Below, piece after piece: positions 36,950 through 46,400 of a stretch of DNA of 64,000 nt. A program made the position numbers and the translations under genes. The notes below the pieces were generated by a model, which was not told the DNA's origin, searched no databases, and saw only the letters and a program-made list of their open reading frames with translations. The DNA lies in contig NZ_RBIE01000003.1 in assembly GCF_003633715.1 (NCBI RefSeq), positions 1 through 64,000 on the forward strand. The letters run 5' to 3'. Source of the stretch: Thermovibrio guaymasensis. GTDB taxonomy: Bacteria; Aquificota; Aquificia; Desulfurobacteriales; Desulfurobacteriaceae. Every line of letters begins with the position of its first letter. Position 1 is the stretch's first letter.

Positions 36950-37924
36950 TTAAAGGCTCCGGGATACTATAAAATCGGCAATTTCGTATAGAGCCTCTTT
37001 AAACTTTGAATCGGGAAAGATTTTTAAGCTCTCCTTTGCCCTTTCAACGTACTCCCTGGCAAGTTTTAAGGTTGCCCTCTCTCCTCCCCTTTCAAGGACG
37101 AAGTTCCTAACCAACTCTACCTCTTCCTTTGAAGGGTTTGGGTTATTCAAAACTTTCTCTATTTCTTGCCTTTCCCCTTCAGTTGCCCGCTTTAAAGACC
37201 AGAGGAGAGGGTACGTAACCTTCCCTTCCCTTATATCGTTTCCAGCAGGTTTTCCAATCGTCCTTTCGTCTGAAACGTAGTCAAAGGCATCATCAACAAG
37301 CTGAAATGCATAACCTATAAAAGTCCCGTAGTCTTTAAGGGCCTTTCTTTCTTCTTCTTTTGCCCCTCCAACTATCCCCCCACACTCACAGCAGGTTGAA
37401 AGGAGGGATGCAGTCTTCTTGTAGATTATGTCAAAGTACTCACTTTCAGTTAAGTTCACATCCCCTATCTTTTCAAGCTGAAAGAGCTCCCCCTCAGCCA
37501 TATCCTGAACAGTCTTTGAGGCAACCTTTAGGACCTCCTCCCCACCGTAAACTGCCAAGACGTAAATTGCCTTTGCAAACATGTAGTCGCCAACTAGGAC
37601 CGCAACGTCATTCCCAAAAACCACGTTAGCAGAAGGCCTTCCCCTTCTCAGCTTCGCTCCATCAACTATGTCGTCGTGTAAAAGTGTAGCCGTGTGCATG
37701 TACTCCATTACGGTTGCAATGGGAATTAACCTTTCAAGGGGAGCATCTACGAGCTTTCCTGAAACAATTGTTAAACCGGGCCTTACTCTCTTTCCTCCGC
37801 TGTCAAGGATGTAACCGCCGGCCCTTAAAACGAGGTCAACTTTGCTGTTAAGGAGCTCCCTTGAGAACTCCTCTGCCTTTAAGAGCTCCTCTTTAACTAC
37901 CTCAAAAGGCTTAAAAATTTTCAT
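36950..37924 (-). CDS. Trans-polyprenyl diphosphate synthase
   Basis: 324-residue long-chain isoprenyl diphosphate synthase. It makes the side chain of menaquinone by condensing IPP units. First Asp-rich motif LLHDDIVDGAKLRRG and second QLVDDAFDYVSDE, both DDxxD. The small residue pattern before the first motif (EYMHTATLLHDD) suits a heptaprenyl/octaprenyl product but length cannot be fixed by eye. Follows pyrE by 10 bases. Confidence 0.92.
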   Translation of the reverse strand: MKIFKPFEVVKEELLKAEEFSRELLNSKVDLVLRAGGYILDSGGKRVRPGLTIVSGKLVDAPLERLIPIATVMEYMHTATLLHDDIVDGAKLRRGRPSANVVFGNDVAVLVGDYMFAKAIYVLAVYGGEEVLKVASKTVQDMAEGELFQLEKIGDVNLTESEYFDIIYKKTASLLSTCCECGGIVGGAKEEERKALKDYGTFIGYAFQLVDDAFDYVSDERTIGKPAGNDIREGKVTYPLLWSLKRATEGERQEIEKVLNNPNPSKEEVELVRNFVLERGGERATLKLAREYVERAKESLKIFPDSKFKEALYEIADFIVSRSL

Positions 37925-37934
37925 CTATCTCCTT

Positions 37935-38528
37935 TTACTTTAAAGGAATATTCCTACTTCCAGGCTTTACAAGCGGAACCTTTCCTTCCCTACACAGGGG
38001 ACAGTTCTCAGGCTGGTAAACCGGAACCTCTAACCTCCAGAGAGTTGTAAACGGAACTCCAAAGTCAACCTTTCCGCCACTCCTGTCAACTAAACTTCCA
38101 ACTGCTACGACTTCTCCTCCGTGGGACTTTACAACTTCTATAGTCTCCCTCGTAGACTTTCCAGTCGTTACAACATCCTCAACAACAACGGCCCTTTCAC
38201 CAGGCTTTATCTCAAAGCCTCTCCTTAAAGTTAGTCTTCCGTCAACCCTCTCTGCAAAGATTCCCCTGACTCCCAAGTGCCTTGCGGTCTCGTAAGAAAC
38301 TATTATCCCGCCGATTGCAGGAGCTATAACGAAGTCAAAATCACTTACCTTCTCCTTAATTCTCCTTGCAAGCTCCTTACAGAGGATTTCTGAATACTTA
38401 GGGTACTGGAGAACCCTTGCACACTGGAGGTAGTAAGGACTGTGTAGTCCGCTTGAAAGGAGGAAGTGCCCCTGTAAGAAAGCATCTGCTTTCAGGAAAA
38501 TTTCCTTTATCTTATCCTCTGTTAACAT
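37935..38528 (-). CDS. pyrE: Orotate phosphoribosyltransferase
   Basis: Converts orotate plus PRPP to OMP. PRPP loop VVVEDVVTTGKSTRE, with the N-terminal FLLSSGLHSPYYLQCAR. It has a C-terminal tail with CPLC, a possible metal or thiol site. I chose ATG 38528, which has GGGAGG 5 bases upstream; ATG 38543 would add five residues, and the SD would then lie inside the gene. Confidence 0.95.
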   Translation of the reverse strand: MLTEDKIKEIFLKADAFLQGHFLLSSGLHSPYYLQCARVLQYPKYSEILCKELARRIKEKVSDFDFVIAPAIGGIIVSYETARHLGVRGIFAERVDGRLTLRRGFEIKPGERAVVVEDVVTTGKSTRETIEVVKSHGGEVVAVGSLVDRSGGKVDFGVPFTTLWRLEVPVYQPENCPLCREGKVPLVKPGSRNIPLK

Positions 38529-38594
38529 TTGTCCTCCCGACATTTAGTAGGGTTAAATTTTAAATTTGCGAATGACTTCTTTCAAGGAGCCAAA

Positions 38595-39803
38595 ATGGAA
38601 AACCTAAAAGATGAAGTTCTTAAACTCTCAGAGGACATAAAAGGCGAAGTTATTGAGTGGAGAAGGCATATTCACATGTACCCGGAGCTCTCAGGAAGGG
38701 AGTTCAATACTTCAGAGTTCGTCGCCGATAAGTTAAAGGAATTCGGAGTTGATGAAGTTCTTGAGAACTTTGCTGGTTCAACTGCAGTTATCGGTTTAAT
38801 AAAGGGGAAAAAGGAGGGGCCAACGGTTGCCTTAAGGGCCGACATGGACGCCCTTCCGACCGAGGAAAAAACTGGAAAGCCTTACGCTTCAAAAATAAAG
38901 GGAGTTATGCACTCATGCGGCCACGATGCCCACACGGCAATGCTCCTTGGAACAGCTAAAGTCCTGTGTCAACTGAGAGAGAAGGTCCACGGGAACGTAA
39001 AGCTAATATTTCAACCCTGTGAGGAGAGGCACGACTGTAAGGGTGCAAAGTGGCTTGTTGAAAATGGAGTCCTTGAAAACCCGAAAGTTTCGGCAATTTT
39101 TGGACTTCACGTTTTCCCAGACCTTCCCACAGGTTACGTTGGAACAAAGCCCGGCCCTTTTTTAGCTTCCTCCGACGTATTCAGAGTAAAGATAAAGGGT
39201 AGAAGTACTCACGCCTCCCGTCCCCATCAAGGGATAGACCCTGTTTTAATTTCAGCTCAGGCAGTAACCTCCCTCCACCACGTAGTCAGCCGGTACGTTG
39301 ACCCTTTAGAACCTGCAGTTTTAACGATCGGAAAGATAGAGGGCGGATTTGCAGAGAACGTCATTCCAGATGAGGTTAGGTTTGAAGGTACTGTTAGAGC
39401 TCTAAGCAACGAAGTTAGGGAAAACTTCCCAAAGTTAATAAACAGAACTCTGAAGGGGGTTAGTGAAGCCTACGGAGGTAATTACGAGTTTGAGTTTGAG
39501 GAGGGAACTCCTCCTTTAATAAACGACGAAAAGGTCACTCTATTTGTAATTGGAAAGATGAGGGAACTCCTTGGTGAAGAAAGAGTCATCATCCTTGATA
39601 GGCCTACGATGGGAGGAGAGGATTTCTCAGTTTACCTACAGTACGTTCCCGGAACCTTCATAAGGCTTGGAAGTCGGAACGAGGAGAAGGGAACAGTTTA
39701 CCCTCTCCACAACTCCCGCTTTGACGTAGACGAGGATGCCCTACCGGTCGGTGTTGCAGTTGAGAGCTATCTAGCCCTTCAGTGGCTTATCACTCACAGC
39801 TAA
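38595..39803 (+). CDS. M20-family amidohydrolase/peptidase
   Basis: 402-residue zinc hydrolase of the M20D type (IAA-amino acid or N-acyl-amino acid hydrolase). Metal-ligand segments are ADMDALP, HSCGHDAHTAM and CEERHDCKGAKWLVENG. A dimerisation domain sits in the middle and MGGEDFSVY near the end. An internal ATG at 38595 preceded by AAGGAGC is the start; the open frame runs further upstream without an SD. Could be the N-acetyl-diaminopimelate or N-acyl amino-acid deacylase. Confidence 0.87.
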   Translation: MENLKDEVLKLSEDIKGEVIEWRRHIHMYPELSGREFNTSEFVADKLKEFGVDEVLENFAGSTAVIGLIKGKKEGPTVALRADMDALPTEEKTGKPYASKIKGVMHSCGHDAHTAMLLGTAKVLCQLREKVHGNVKLIFQPCEERHDCKGAKWLVENGVLENPKVSAIFGLHVFPDLPTGYVGTKPGPFLASSDVFRVKIKGRSTHASRPHQGIDPVLISAQAVTSLHHVVSRYVDPLEPAVLTIGKIEGGFAENVIPDEVRFEGTVRALSNEVRENFPKLINRTLKGVSEAYGGNYEFEFEEGTPPLINDEKVTLFVIGKMRELLGEERVIILDRPTMGGEDFSVYLQYVPGTFIRLGSRNEEKGTVYPLHNSRFDVDEDALPVGVAVESYLALQWLITHS

Positions 39804-39844
39804 TTGAAAATCATTTTCATCAAATATAGAATAAAATCTATTAG

Positions 39845-39936
39845 GCCGCGGGGGTGGAGCTGGGCTCCTGAGACTCGCCCGCACCGGGCGGGAACCCCTG
39901 GAACCTGAACCGGGTAATGCCGGCGTAGGGAGCGGC
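39845..39936 (+). promoter_or_regulatory. TPP riboswitch (THI element)
   Basis: Contains the conserved CTGAGA (pyrimidine sensor) and ACCTGAACCGGGTAATGC plus GCGTAGGGA of the thi-box. The closing helix is GCCGC (39845-39849) with GCGGC (39932-39936). Just downstream CCGCTC (39948-39953) can pair with GAGCGG (39930-39935), which overlaps the 3' strand of the closing helix. A ligand-controlled terminator or sequestering switch ahead of thi4-thiC is thus plausible. Confidence 0.95.
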
Positions 39937-40004
39937 AAGAGTCTTTCCCGCTCTTTCCCTCCTTACATCCCCCGTGGAGCAACTAAACCTATTAGGAGGA
40001 ATCT

Positions 40005-40817
40005 ATGGAAAACCAGAACTTAAGCGAAGTAGTAATTTCCCAGGCAATTGTAAGTTCATTCATGGAAAAGCTAAACAGATACCTTGAAACAGACGTTGCA
40101 ATCGTCGGAGGAGGGCCCTCAGGTCTAGTTGCAGGCTACTACCTTGCCAAAAGGGGCTTTAAAACCGCCATCTTTGAGAGGAAGTTATCAATCGGCGGCG
40201 GAATGTGGGCAGGAGCAATGTTCTTCAACGAGATCGTAGTTCAGGAGATGGGAAGGGAAATTTTAGACGAGTTCGACGTTAGATACAGGGAGTTTAAGCC
40301 CGGTTACTACATTGCCGATGCCGTTGAAGCTACTACCACCATAGCTTCAAAGGCAGTAAAGGCTGGAGCTGTTATCTTTAACGGAATTACTGCCGAGGAT
40401 GTAGTCCTAAAGAAAGTTAACGGCCAGTACAGGGTCTGCGGTTTAGTGGTAAACTGGACCGCTGCAGACGTTACCCACATGATGGTAGACCCCCTCGTTA
40501 TTACCGCTAAGTACGTCGTTGACGCAACCGGCCACGACGCAAACGTTGTCTCAACCCTCCAGAGGAAGGCCGGAATAAAGCTAAACACCGAAACCGGTTG
40601 CGTTGTCGGTGAAAAGCCCCTCTGGGCTTCAGTCGGGGAAGAAGACACTGTTAAGAACAGTAAGGAGGTCTTTCCGGGAATTTTCGTAAGCGGAATGGCA
40701 GCAAACGCTACCTGCGGAAGTCACAGGATGGGACCAGTGTTTGGGGGAATGCTAATGTCTGGGAAGAAGGTAGCAGACGAGATAGCCAACAGATTAAATT
40801 CAAATGAGGAGGCATAA
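40005..40817 (+). CDS. thi4: Thiazole synthase, Thi4 family
   Basis: 270-residue FAD/NAD-fold enzyme that builds the thiamine thiazole from NAD, glycine and sulfur. GGGPSGLVAGYYLAKRG at 34-50, ERKLSIGGGMWAGAMF, and DATGHDA near 173-179. The segment after GHD, where suicidal eukaryotic Thi4 has its sulfur-donor Cys, shows no Cys here. This suggests the sulfide-using catalytic type. SD AGGAGG precedes ATG. Under the TPP riboswitch and coupled to thiC (TAATG). Confidence 0.93.
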   Translation: MENQNLSEVVISQAIVSSFMEKLNRYLETDVAIVGGGPSGLVAGYYLAKRGFKTAIFERKLSIGGGMWAGAMFFNEIVVQEMGREILDEFDVRYREFKPGYYIADAVEATTTIASKAVKAGAVIFNGITAEDVVLKKVNGQYRVCGLVVNWTAADVTHMMVDPLVITAKYVVDATGHDANVVSTLQRKAGIKLNTETGCVVGEKPLWASVGEEDTVKNSKEVFPGIFVSGMAANATCGSHRMGPVFGGMLMSGKKVADEIANRLNSNEEA

Positions 40818-42130
40818 TGGCCACTTTGGTAGAGCTAGTTAAAAGGGGAGAGATTCCTAAAGAGGTAAAGTACTGTGCAGAGTACGAAAAGAGGAGCGTT
40901 GACTATATAGTAGAAGGTCTGATTGAAGGAACTATAGTAATTCCTGCAAACATTTACCACAGGGAGAGGGCGAACTTTACTCCCAGGGCCATAGGTAAGG
41001 GCTTAAAGACAAAGGTCAACGCAAACATAGGAACCAGTGGAGATATTGAGAACATTGAGCTTGAACTTGAGAAGTTAAGGGTTGCAGTTAAGTACGGTGC
41101 AGATGCTGTAATGGACCTATCAACAGGAAAGTTCATAGACAAGACCAGGAAGGCCATAGTTGAGAACTCTCCTGTTATGGTCGGAACGGTTCCAATCTAC
41201 CAAGCTGCAAAGGAGGCTGCTGAGAGGCATGGCTTTATAGGAAAGATGACCGTTGATGAGCTCTTTGATGTTATTGAGAAGCACTGCCGTGACGGAGTTG
41301 ACTTTATAACTGTTCACTGTGGAGTTACGCTAAGTGCCTTAGAGAGGTTGAGGAGAGAAGGAAGGATAATGAATATAGTTTCAAGGGGCGGAGCTCTAAT
41401 TGCCGAGTGGATGGTTTACAACGAGAGAGAGAACCCTCTCTACGAGCACTACGACCGCCTCCTTGAAATTGCAAAGAAGTACGACGTTACCCTCTCATTG
41501 GGAGACGGTATGAGGCCCGGCTGTATTGCCGATGCAACCGATAGGTGCCAGATTGAAGAGCTCATCATCCTCGGAGAGCTCGTTGATAGGGCAAGGGAGG
41601 CAGACGTTCAGGCTATGGTTGAAGGGCCAGGCCACGTTCCCCTTGACCAGATTGAGGCTAACATAACTCTACAGAAGAGACTCTGCCACGGAGCTCCCTT
41701 CTACGTCTTAGGCCCGATAGTCACAGACGTAGCTCCAGGCTACGACCACATAACGGGAGCGATAGGTGGAGCAATTGCAGCAAAGGCAGGAGCAGACTTT
41801 TTATGTTACCTAACTCCTGCAGAGCACCTTGCACTTCCAGACGTTGAGGACGTAAAGGTAGGCGTCATTGCAGCAAGAATAGCCGGTCACGCTGCAGATA
41901 TAGTTAAGGGAGTTCCTGGAGCCCTTGAGTGGGATATTGAAATGGCAAAGGCAAGGGAGGCTCTTGACTGGGAAAGGCAGTTTGAGCTTGCAATAGACCC
42001 TGAAATTGCAAGGAAGTACAGGGAAGAAAGGGCGCCTCAGGAGGACGAAAAGACCTGTACTATGTGTGGAAAGCTATGCTCAATAAAGAGAGTAGAGGAC
42101 TACTTAAACCCTAAGAAGGATAGGAAATGA
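40817..42130 (+). CDS. thiC: Phosphomethylpyrimidine synthase
   Basis: Radical SAM enzyme that converts AIR to HMP phosphate. 437 residues, the short form lacking the long N-terminal domain of the enterobacterial enzyme. Core segments are NANIGTSGD, MDLSTGK and TPAEHLALP. The C-terminal cluster motif is CTMCGKLC. Start overlaps the thi4 stop. With Thi4 it gives both thiamine halves. Confidence 0.96.
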   Translation: MATLVELVKRGEIPKEVKYCAEYEKRSVDYIVEGLIEGTIVIPANIYHRERANFTPRAIGKGLKTKVNANIGTSGDIENIELELEKLRVAVKYGADAVMDLSTGKFIDKTRKAIVENSPVMVGTVPIYQAAKEAAERHGFIGKMTVDELFDVIEKHCRDGVDFITVHCGVTLSALERLRREGRIMNIVSRGGALIAEWMVYNERENPLYEHYDRLLEIAKKYDVTLSLGDGMRPGCIADATDRCQIEELIILGELVDRAREADVQAMVEGPGHVPLDQIEANITLQKRLCHGAPFYVLGPIVTDVAPGYDHITGAIGGAIAAKAGADFLCYLTPAEHLALPDVEDVKVGVIAARIAGHAADIVKGVPGALEWDIEMAKAREALDWERQFELAIDPEIARKYREERAPQEDEKTCTMCGKLCSIKRVEDYLNPKKDRK

Positions 42131-43068
42131 ACGACCTTCAGAAGGTAAGCGGAACATTTTTATTAGTTCTTTTTGCATTGGTTGGTTTTGCCCTCTTTAA
42201 GAGCTTTGAGACTATAGAGAGTGGAAATGTCGGTGTAAAAGTTACATTTGGTAAGTACGATGATAGGGAGCTCCCTCCGGGGCTCCACTTTAGACTTCCC
42301 TTTGTACAGGAGATAAAGAAAGTTGATGTTAAGGTCCACGCAATAAACTACAAAGGAAAGGTTGATAAAGTTGACGAAGAGGGTCTGATAAACAAACCGG
42401 CTATAACTGTCCTTGACGAAAGAGGACTTCCAATTGCCGTTGAGCTTACCGTTCAGTATAGACTCCTTCCTGATATGGCCTCAGAAACCCTTCAGAGGTG
42501 GGGAGAGAGCTGGCAGGAGAAGTTAGTTAACCCGGTTGTAAGGGAAGTTGTAAGAGACGTAATTGGCAGTTACCCTGCTGAGGCGATTCCAACTAGGCGT
42601 CCTGAAATTGCAACGAGAATAGAGGAGGGAATAAGGAAAGAGATAAAAGTTCAATCTGGCGGCGCAGTTCAGGTTGTGGGAGTTCAGCTCAGAAATATCC
42701 TCCTTCCAAGGGAGATTCAGCAGAAGATAAAAGAAGTTCAGATAGCAAAGCAGGAAGCAGAAAGGATGAAGTACGTTGAGGAGAAGGCCAAGAGGGAACA
42801 GGAAGTAAAGAGAATACAGGCCGAAACGGAAAAGATACAAAAGGTTATAAAAGCTCAAGCTGAAGCAGAAGCCCGCCTTGAGAAGGCAAAGGCAGAAGCC
42901 CAAGCCAACCATATGATTTCCCGCTCAATAACTCCAAATATCCTTAAGTGGAGAGAGCTTGACATTCAAGAGAGAGTAGCTGAAAGCTTAGAGAAAAATC
43001 CAAACGTTAAGCTGTTTATAAACACTCCTTCCGGTAACTTTCACGTGTGGTTAGATAGAAATAATTAG
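42127..43068 (+). CDS. SPFH/prohibitin-like membrane protein
   Basis: 313 residues. N-terminal signal-anchor helix (about 8-25), an SPFH domain (about 30-205, with GLHFRLPFVQEI) and a charged Gln/Glu/Ala-rich coiled coil (about 215-270). It resembles stomatin/HflC-type proteins that scaffold membrane domains and regulate proteases such as FtsH. It overlaps thiC by 4 bases (ATGA), so it is co-translated with thiamine genes, a link probably of position only. Confidence 0.86.
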   Translation: MNDLQKVSGTFLLVLFALVGFALFKSFETIESGNVGVKVTFGKYDDRELPPGLHFRLPFVQEIKKVDVKVHAINYKGKVDKVDEEGLINKPAITVLDERGLPIAVELTVQYRLLPDMASETLQRWGESWQEKLVNPVVREVVRDVIGSYPAEAIPTRRPEIATRIEEGIRKEIKVQSGGAVQVVGVQLRNILLPREIQQKIKEVQIAKQEAERMKYVEEKAKREQEVKRIQAETEKIQKVIKAQAEAEARLEKAKAEAQANHMISRSITPNILKWRELDIQERVAESLEKNPNVKLFINTPSGNFHVWLDRNN

Positions 43069-43125
43069 GAACGGAGGTATTTAAGCTCACTTTACTGTCG
43101 GAAGTTTGTTTATCTTAAGGTAACA

Positions 43126-43218
43126 ATGCTTAATGATAGATGGTCTAACAGGGTAGTAAACAGCTTTTTAGAAGTTATGGAAGAGATTCAGGAGATGTTC
43201 TCTAGGAGGTATTTCTAA
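43126..43218 (+). CDS. Possible 30-residue ORF
   Basis: ATG at 43126 opens 30 codons (begins MLNDRWSN, ends FSRRYF) with an amphipathic look and a weak SD (TAAGG). It lies alone at the edge of the AT-rich island. May be a small protein, a gene remnant or chance. Confidence 0.2.
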   Translation: MLNDRWSNRVVNSFLEVMEEIQEMFSRRYF

Positions 43219-43428
43219 GTGGCTTACGCAAAATTATTGATATAATTAAAATTTTGGAAAATTACATAAGTATTGAGCAACTTTAAAGACATTTTTTTAA
43301 GATAAAAGAAATTAGATTTTAGATACGGAAATAAACATTATTTAGAATTTAGAAAACCAAAAACGATATACTTTCTAAGATAAAATATTGTTAACTATAG
43401 CCTTATCTATCTTTATGATGTTATGAAC
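43219..43428. other. AT-rich non-coding stretch
   Basis: About 210 bases before the terminator of the large protease gene, very AT-rich. I see no ORF, tRNA or repeat. It marks the left flank of the AT-rich island. Confidence 0.5.
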
Positions 43429-43452
43429 AATGGAGGGGCTTCCCCCTCCATT
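43429..43452 (-). terminator. Terminator of the protease/lipoprotein operon
   Basis: 10-bp stem AATGGAGGGG/CCCCTCCATT with loop CTTC (43429-43438 with 43443-43452). Short T content on the minus side (ATTGTTC). Strong stem, 7 bases after the stop. Confidence 0.65.
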
Positions 43453-43459
43453 AAAATAG

Positions 43460-46400
43460 TTATGAAGTAAAGAAGTCAAAGAAATTTGCAAGGTCAGTAA
43501 CGTCTGCAATAAGAGAAACATTATTAATATAATCAGTGTCGTTATACCCGGGATAATAGATAGAAACCGAATTATCGTCAAGTATGTTTGAATCATGACT
43601 AACAACAAGACTATTCACTTTCGTCTTAAGATTATCTGCATCTGTATAGAGATTAGAACCGTTATTTACTACGTTTTCTATTTTATCAGCTAAGTCTTTA
43701 AGATCGATGTATGAATCAAAAGATCCAAACTTCTCAACTTGAGACATGGTTGACTTTACTTGTGCAGCTGTGCTTCCAGTAAGATTCCTTAATTCATCGT
43801 TTAACTCCTTAAAGGCATTTATAACATTATTAACTTTAGAGGTATCAAAAGCAGAAAGTGTAACGGTTTCTGGGTAAGAGTTATAAGCAGAAACGTAGGA
43901 ATTGACGGCATATTGAACAAGTTCTTGCGTTGTAACACCATTAGTGTCACTATTTACGGCGTTGAACCATCCTTCGTAGTCCCAGCCGTCTGCCGGTTCA
44001 AGTTCTTCAGAAGCAACAATGTAGTTGGCAACATCTTTTACGCCGTAAAGAACATCAAGAGTTCCCATTAAACATGCGTCAAATCCAAGGACATCAACTT
44101 TATTATTGGGTAAGTTTGAACTTCTCAAAGCCTGAGCCACCTCACTTATTGACAGGTAGTCACCATCTGTGTCATCAACAGCAGCTCCCCTTATGCCGTC
44201 TCCATGATTCCAGATAACAAGGGCATAGTGCTGCGCAGGAGCAGTTTGAATACTCCAGTTGATAAAGTCTTTGAGAGTATTTGGGTCTCCCATGTCTTTT
44301 TCACCAACATCTTCCATGGGACTACTAATAAACGTTTTATCATTATCGTGGGAAATAATCCCCTGCTTTGTTCCACTCCATCCACCCTGAGAATCATCGT
44401 AACCATCTATTCTATCAAGGAGGAACGTAACTTTAACGTTTGATGGAAGATTAGCAGCCTCCATCTCGTTCAGATCTTTAAGAGCATACGGTTCGAGATT
44501 GTTGTCTGCAGCCATGTAAACCATAATGGTCCAATCACCCTGATTCGAACTACTTGCTATGTCAACATTCTGTTGAATTTCGGAAATTACCATTTTATAA
44601 GTTCCTATCTGGTCACTATCTGCAGCAGACACCTTAATGTAATAATCTCCTGTTTGGTTAGGTGTAAACTCAACAAAACTATCAAGAGAAATTCCATTGT
44701 TATCATTACCATCTACAATTTTATTCCCACTTCTATCTTCAATTTCAATAATTTTTGGGTCTGGAAGTGTTCCTTCATTTGAATCTGCACCAAGCATTGC
44801 TACACCATACGTTCTACCTCCTACAAGGTGGACTTTAAACATATCTTCATCACCACCATAATCTATCGTTCCGTCAACAGGAGTTCCTAAACTATCTATG
44901 TTTATTGCTGTATTTATTGTGTTATTTATATCGTTTCCTTCGCTATCTGAAGTTGATTGGGAACTGCTGCTCTGCTGGTTAATCCTAAGCAAGTATGTTC
45001 CCGTGTCAACAGGCAAAGCACTTTCTACTGCTATGTAGTAGTTTCCTGTTGCTTGAGGAGTAAAGGTTAAGGAAGAATCGGTTGTGAACGCATCTTTATT
45101 GTCATTTGAGGTGTTTGGAATGAGATTGCCGTAGGAATCGTAAATACCAGCTATCTTGGTATCTTCAAGAGTTATACCGGAAAGGTCAATGGTATAAGTT
45201 TGATTTGCTCTAAGAGAGACTTTTATCCAGTCAACATCAAACGGATAATCAATTCCACCCTGATAGCTTCCTCCAACATTGATAATTGCAGTAGTCGTTG
45301 TTGAATCTGCTTCACTGTCACTGCTTGTGTCAACTTGTTCTACTTTAACGGCATAATCTCCGGGAGAATAACCGCCAACGTCTATGTAGTAATCACCATC
45401 GGAATTGGCTTTATAGTAAAATTCTGCGTTTGTTCCTTCTCCACTATCATCATCAAAAGCGAGGAAGCTACCACTACTGTCAAGTAATTGTGCGTAAACA
45501 TCTGTATCTTTACTCTCAATAGTAAACTTGTAAACATTACCAACTGTAAGATTAACTTTAATCCAGTCTTCATCTGTTGCGGTTTCAAGAGAACCTGTGT
45601 AACCGTTGGAATCATCAACAGCTACAGTAGCAGTAGTGGAATTATCACTTGGCACATCCTGAGTAGAAGTGGTGCGAATCGTTAAATCGTAATCACCTGT
45701 TTGCCATCCGGCAACTCTTATATAGTAATCTCCCTGTTCTGATGGAGTAAATGTAATCTTTTCAACTTCTCCGTTTCCGAGATTATCCCAATTCCATTCA
45801 ACGTTTTCCCATACGTAATTACCGTTATTATCAAGAATATCAAAGTAAGGATAAAAATCGGAATCGGACGTTGTAAGTTTTATCTCAAACTCCTTACCTA
45901 CGCTATTTGCATCAACGGTAAATTTAAAGATATCCTTATCAAATTCGGCGCCGAGATTGCCGTTTTGAGTCGTTCCATTACTATTAATTGATGAAGCCAC
46001 AAACGTATCGTCACTACCAAAGATATCATCTATTTTATCAGGATGATCATCCTGTTGCAGAGTTTGTTTTTCCACATGAACAATATAATTACCAGTGTCT
46101 CCGTCAACTTTTATGTAGTAATCGGTACTTTCAGAAGGTGAAAGAACAAAAGAATCAACAACGTATTGATTTTGATTATGATTTTGAAAATCTTCCCAAA
46201 CGTAAGTTACTTCGTCCCACTTATCCGTTTCCCACAAAGGTATTCCATCTTCATCGAGGACATCAGCGTATGCCCATCTCCACTCTTGAGTAGAATCCCC
46301 AGGTCTAATAATTTGAATCTTGTAATAATTACCGGACTCCACAGGAAGTTTAAATACATCTACATCCTGCAAACTTTCAAGAGATGCACTAATATCAGCT

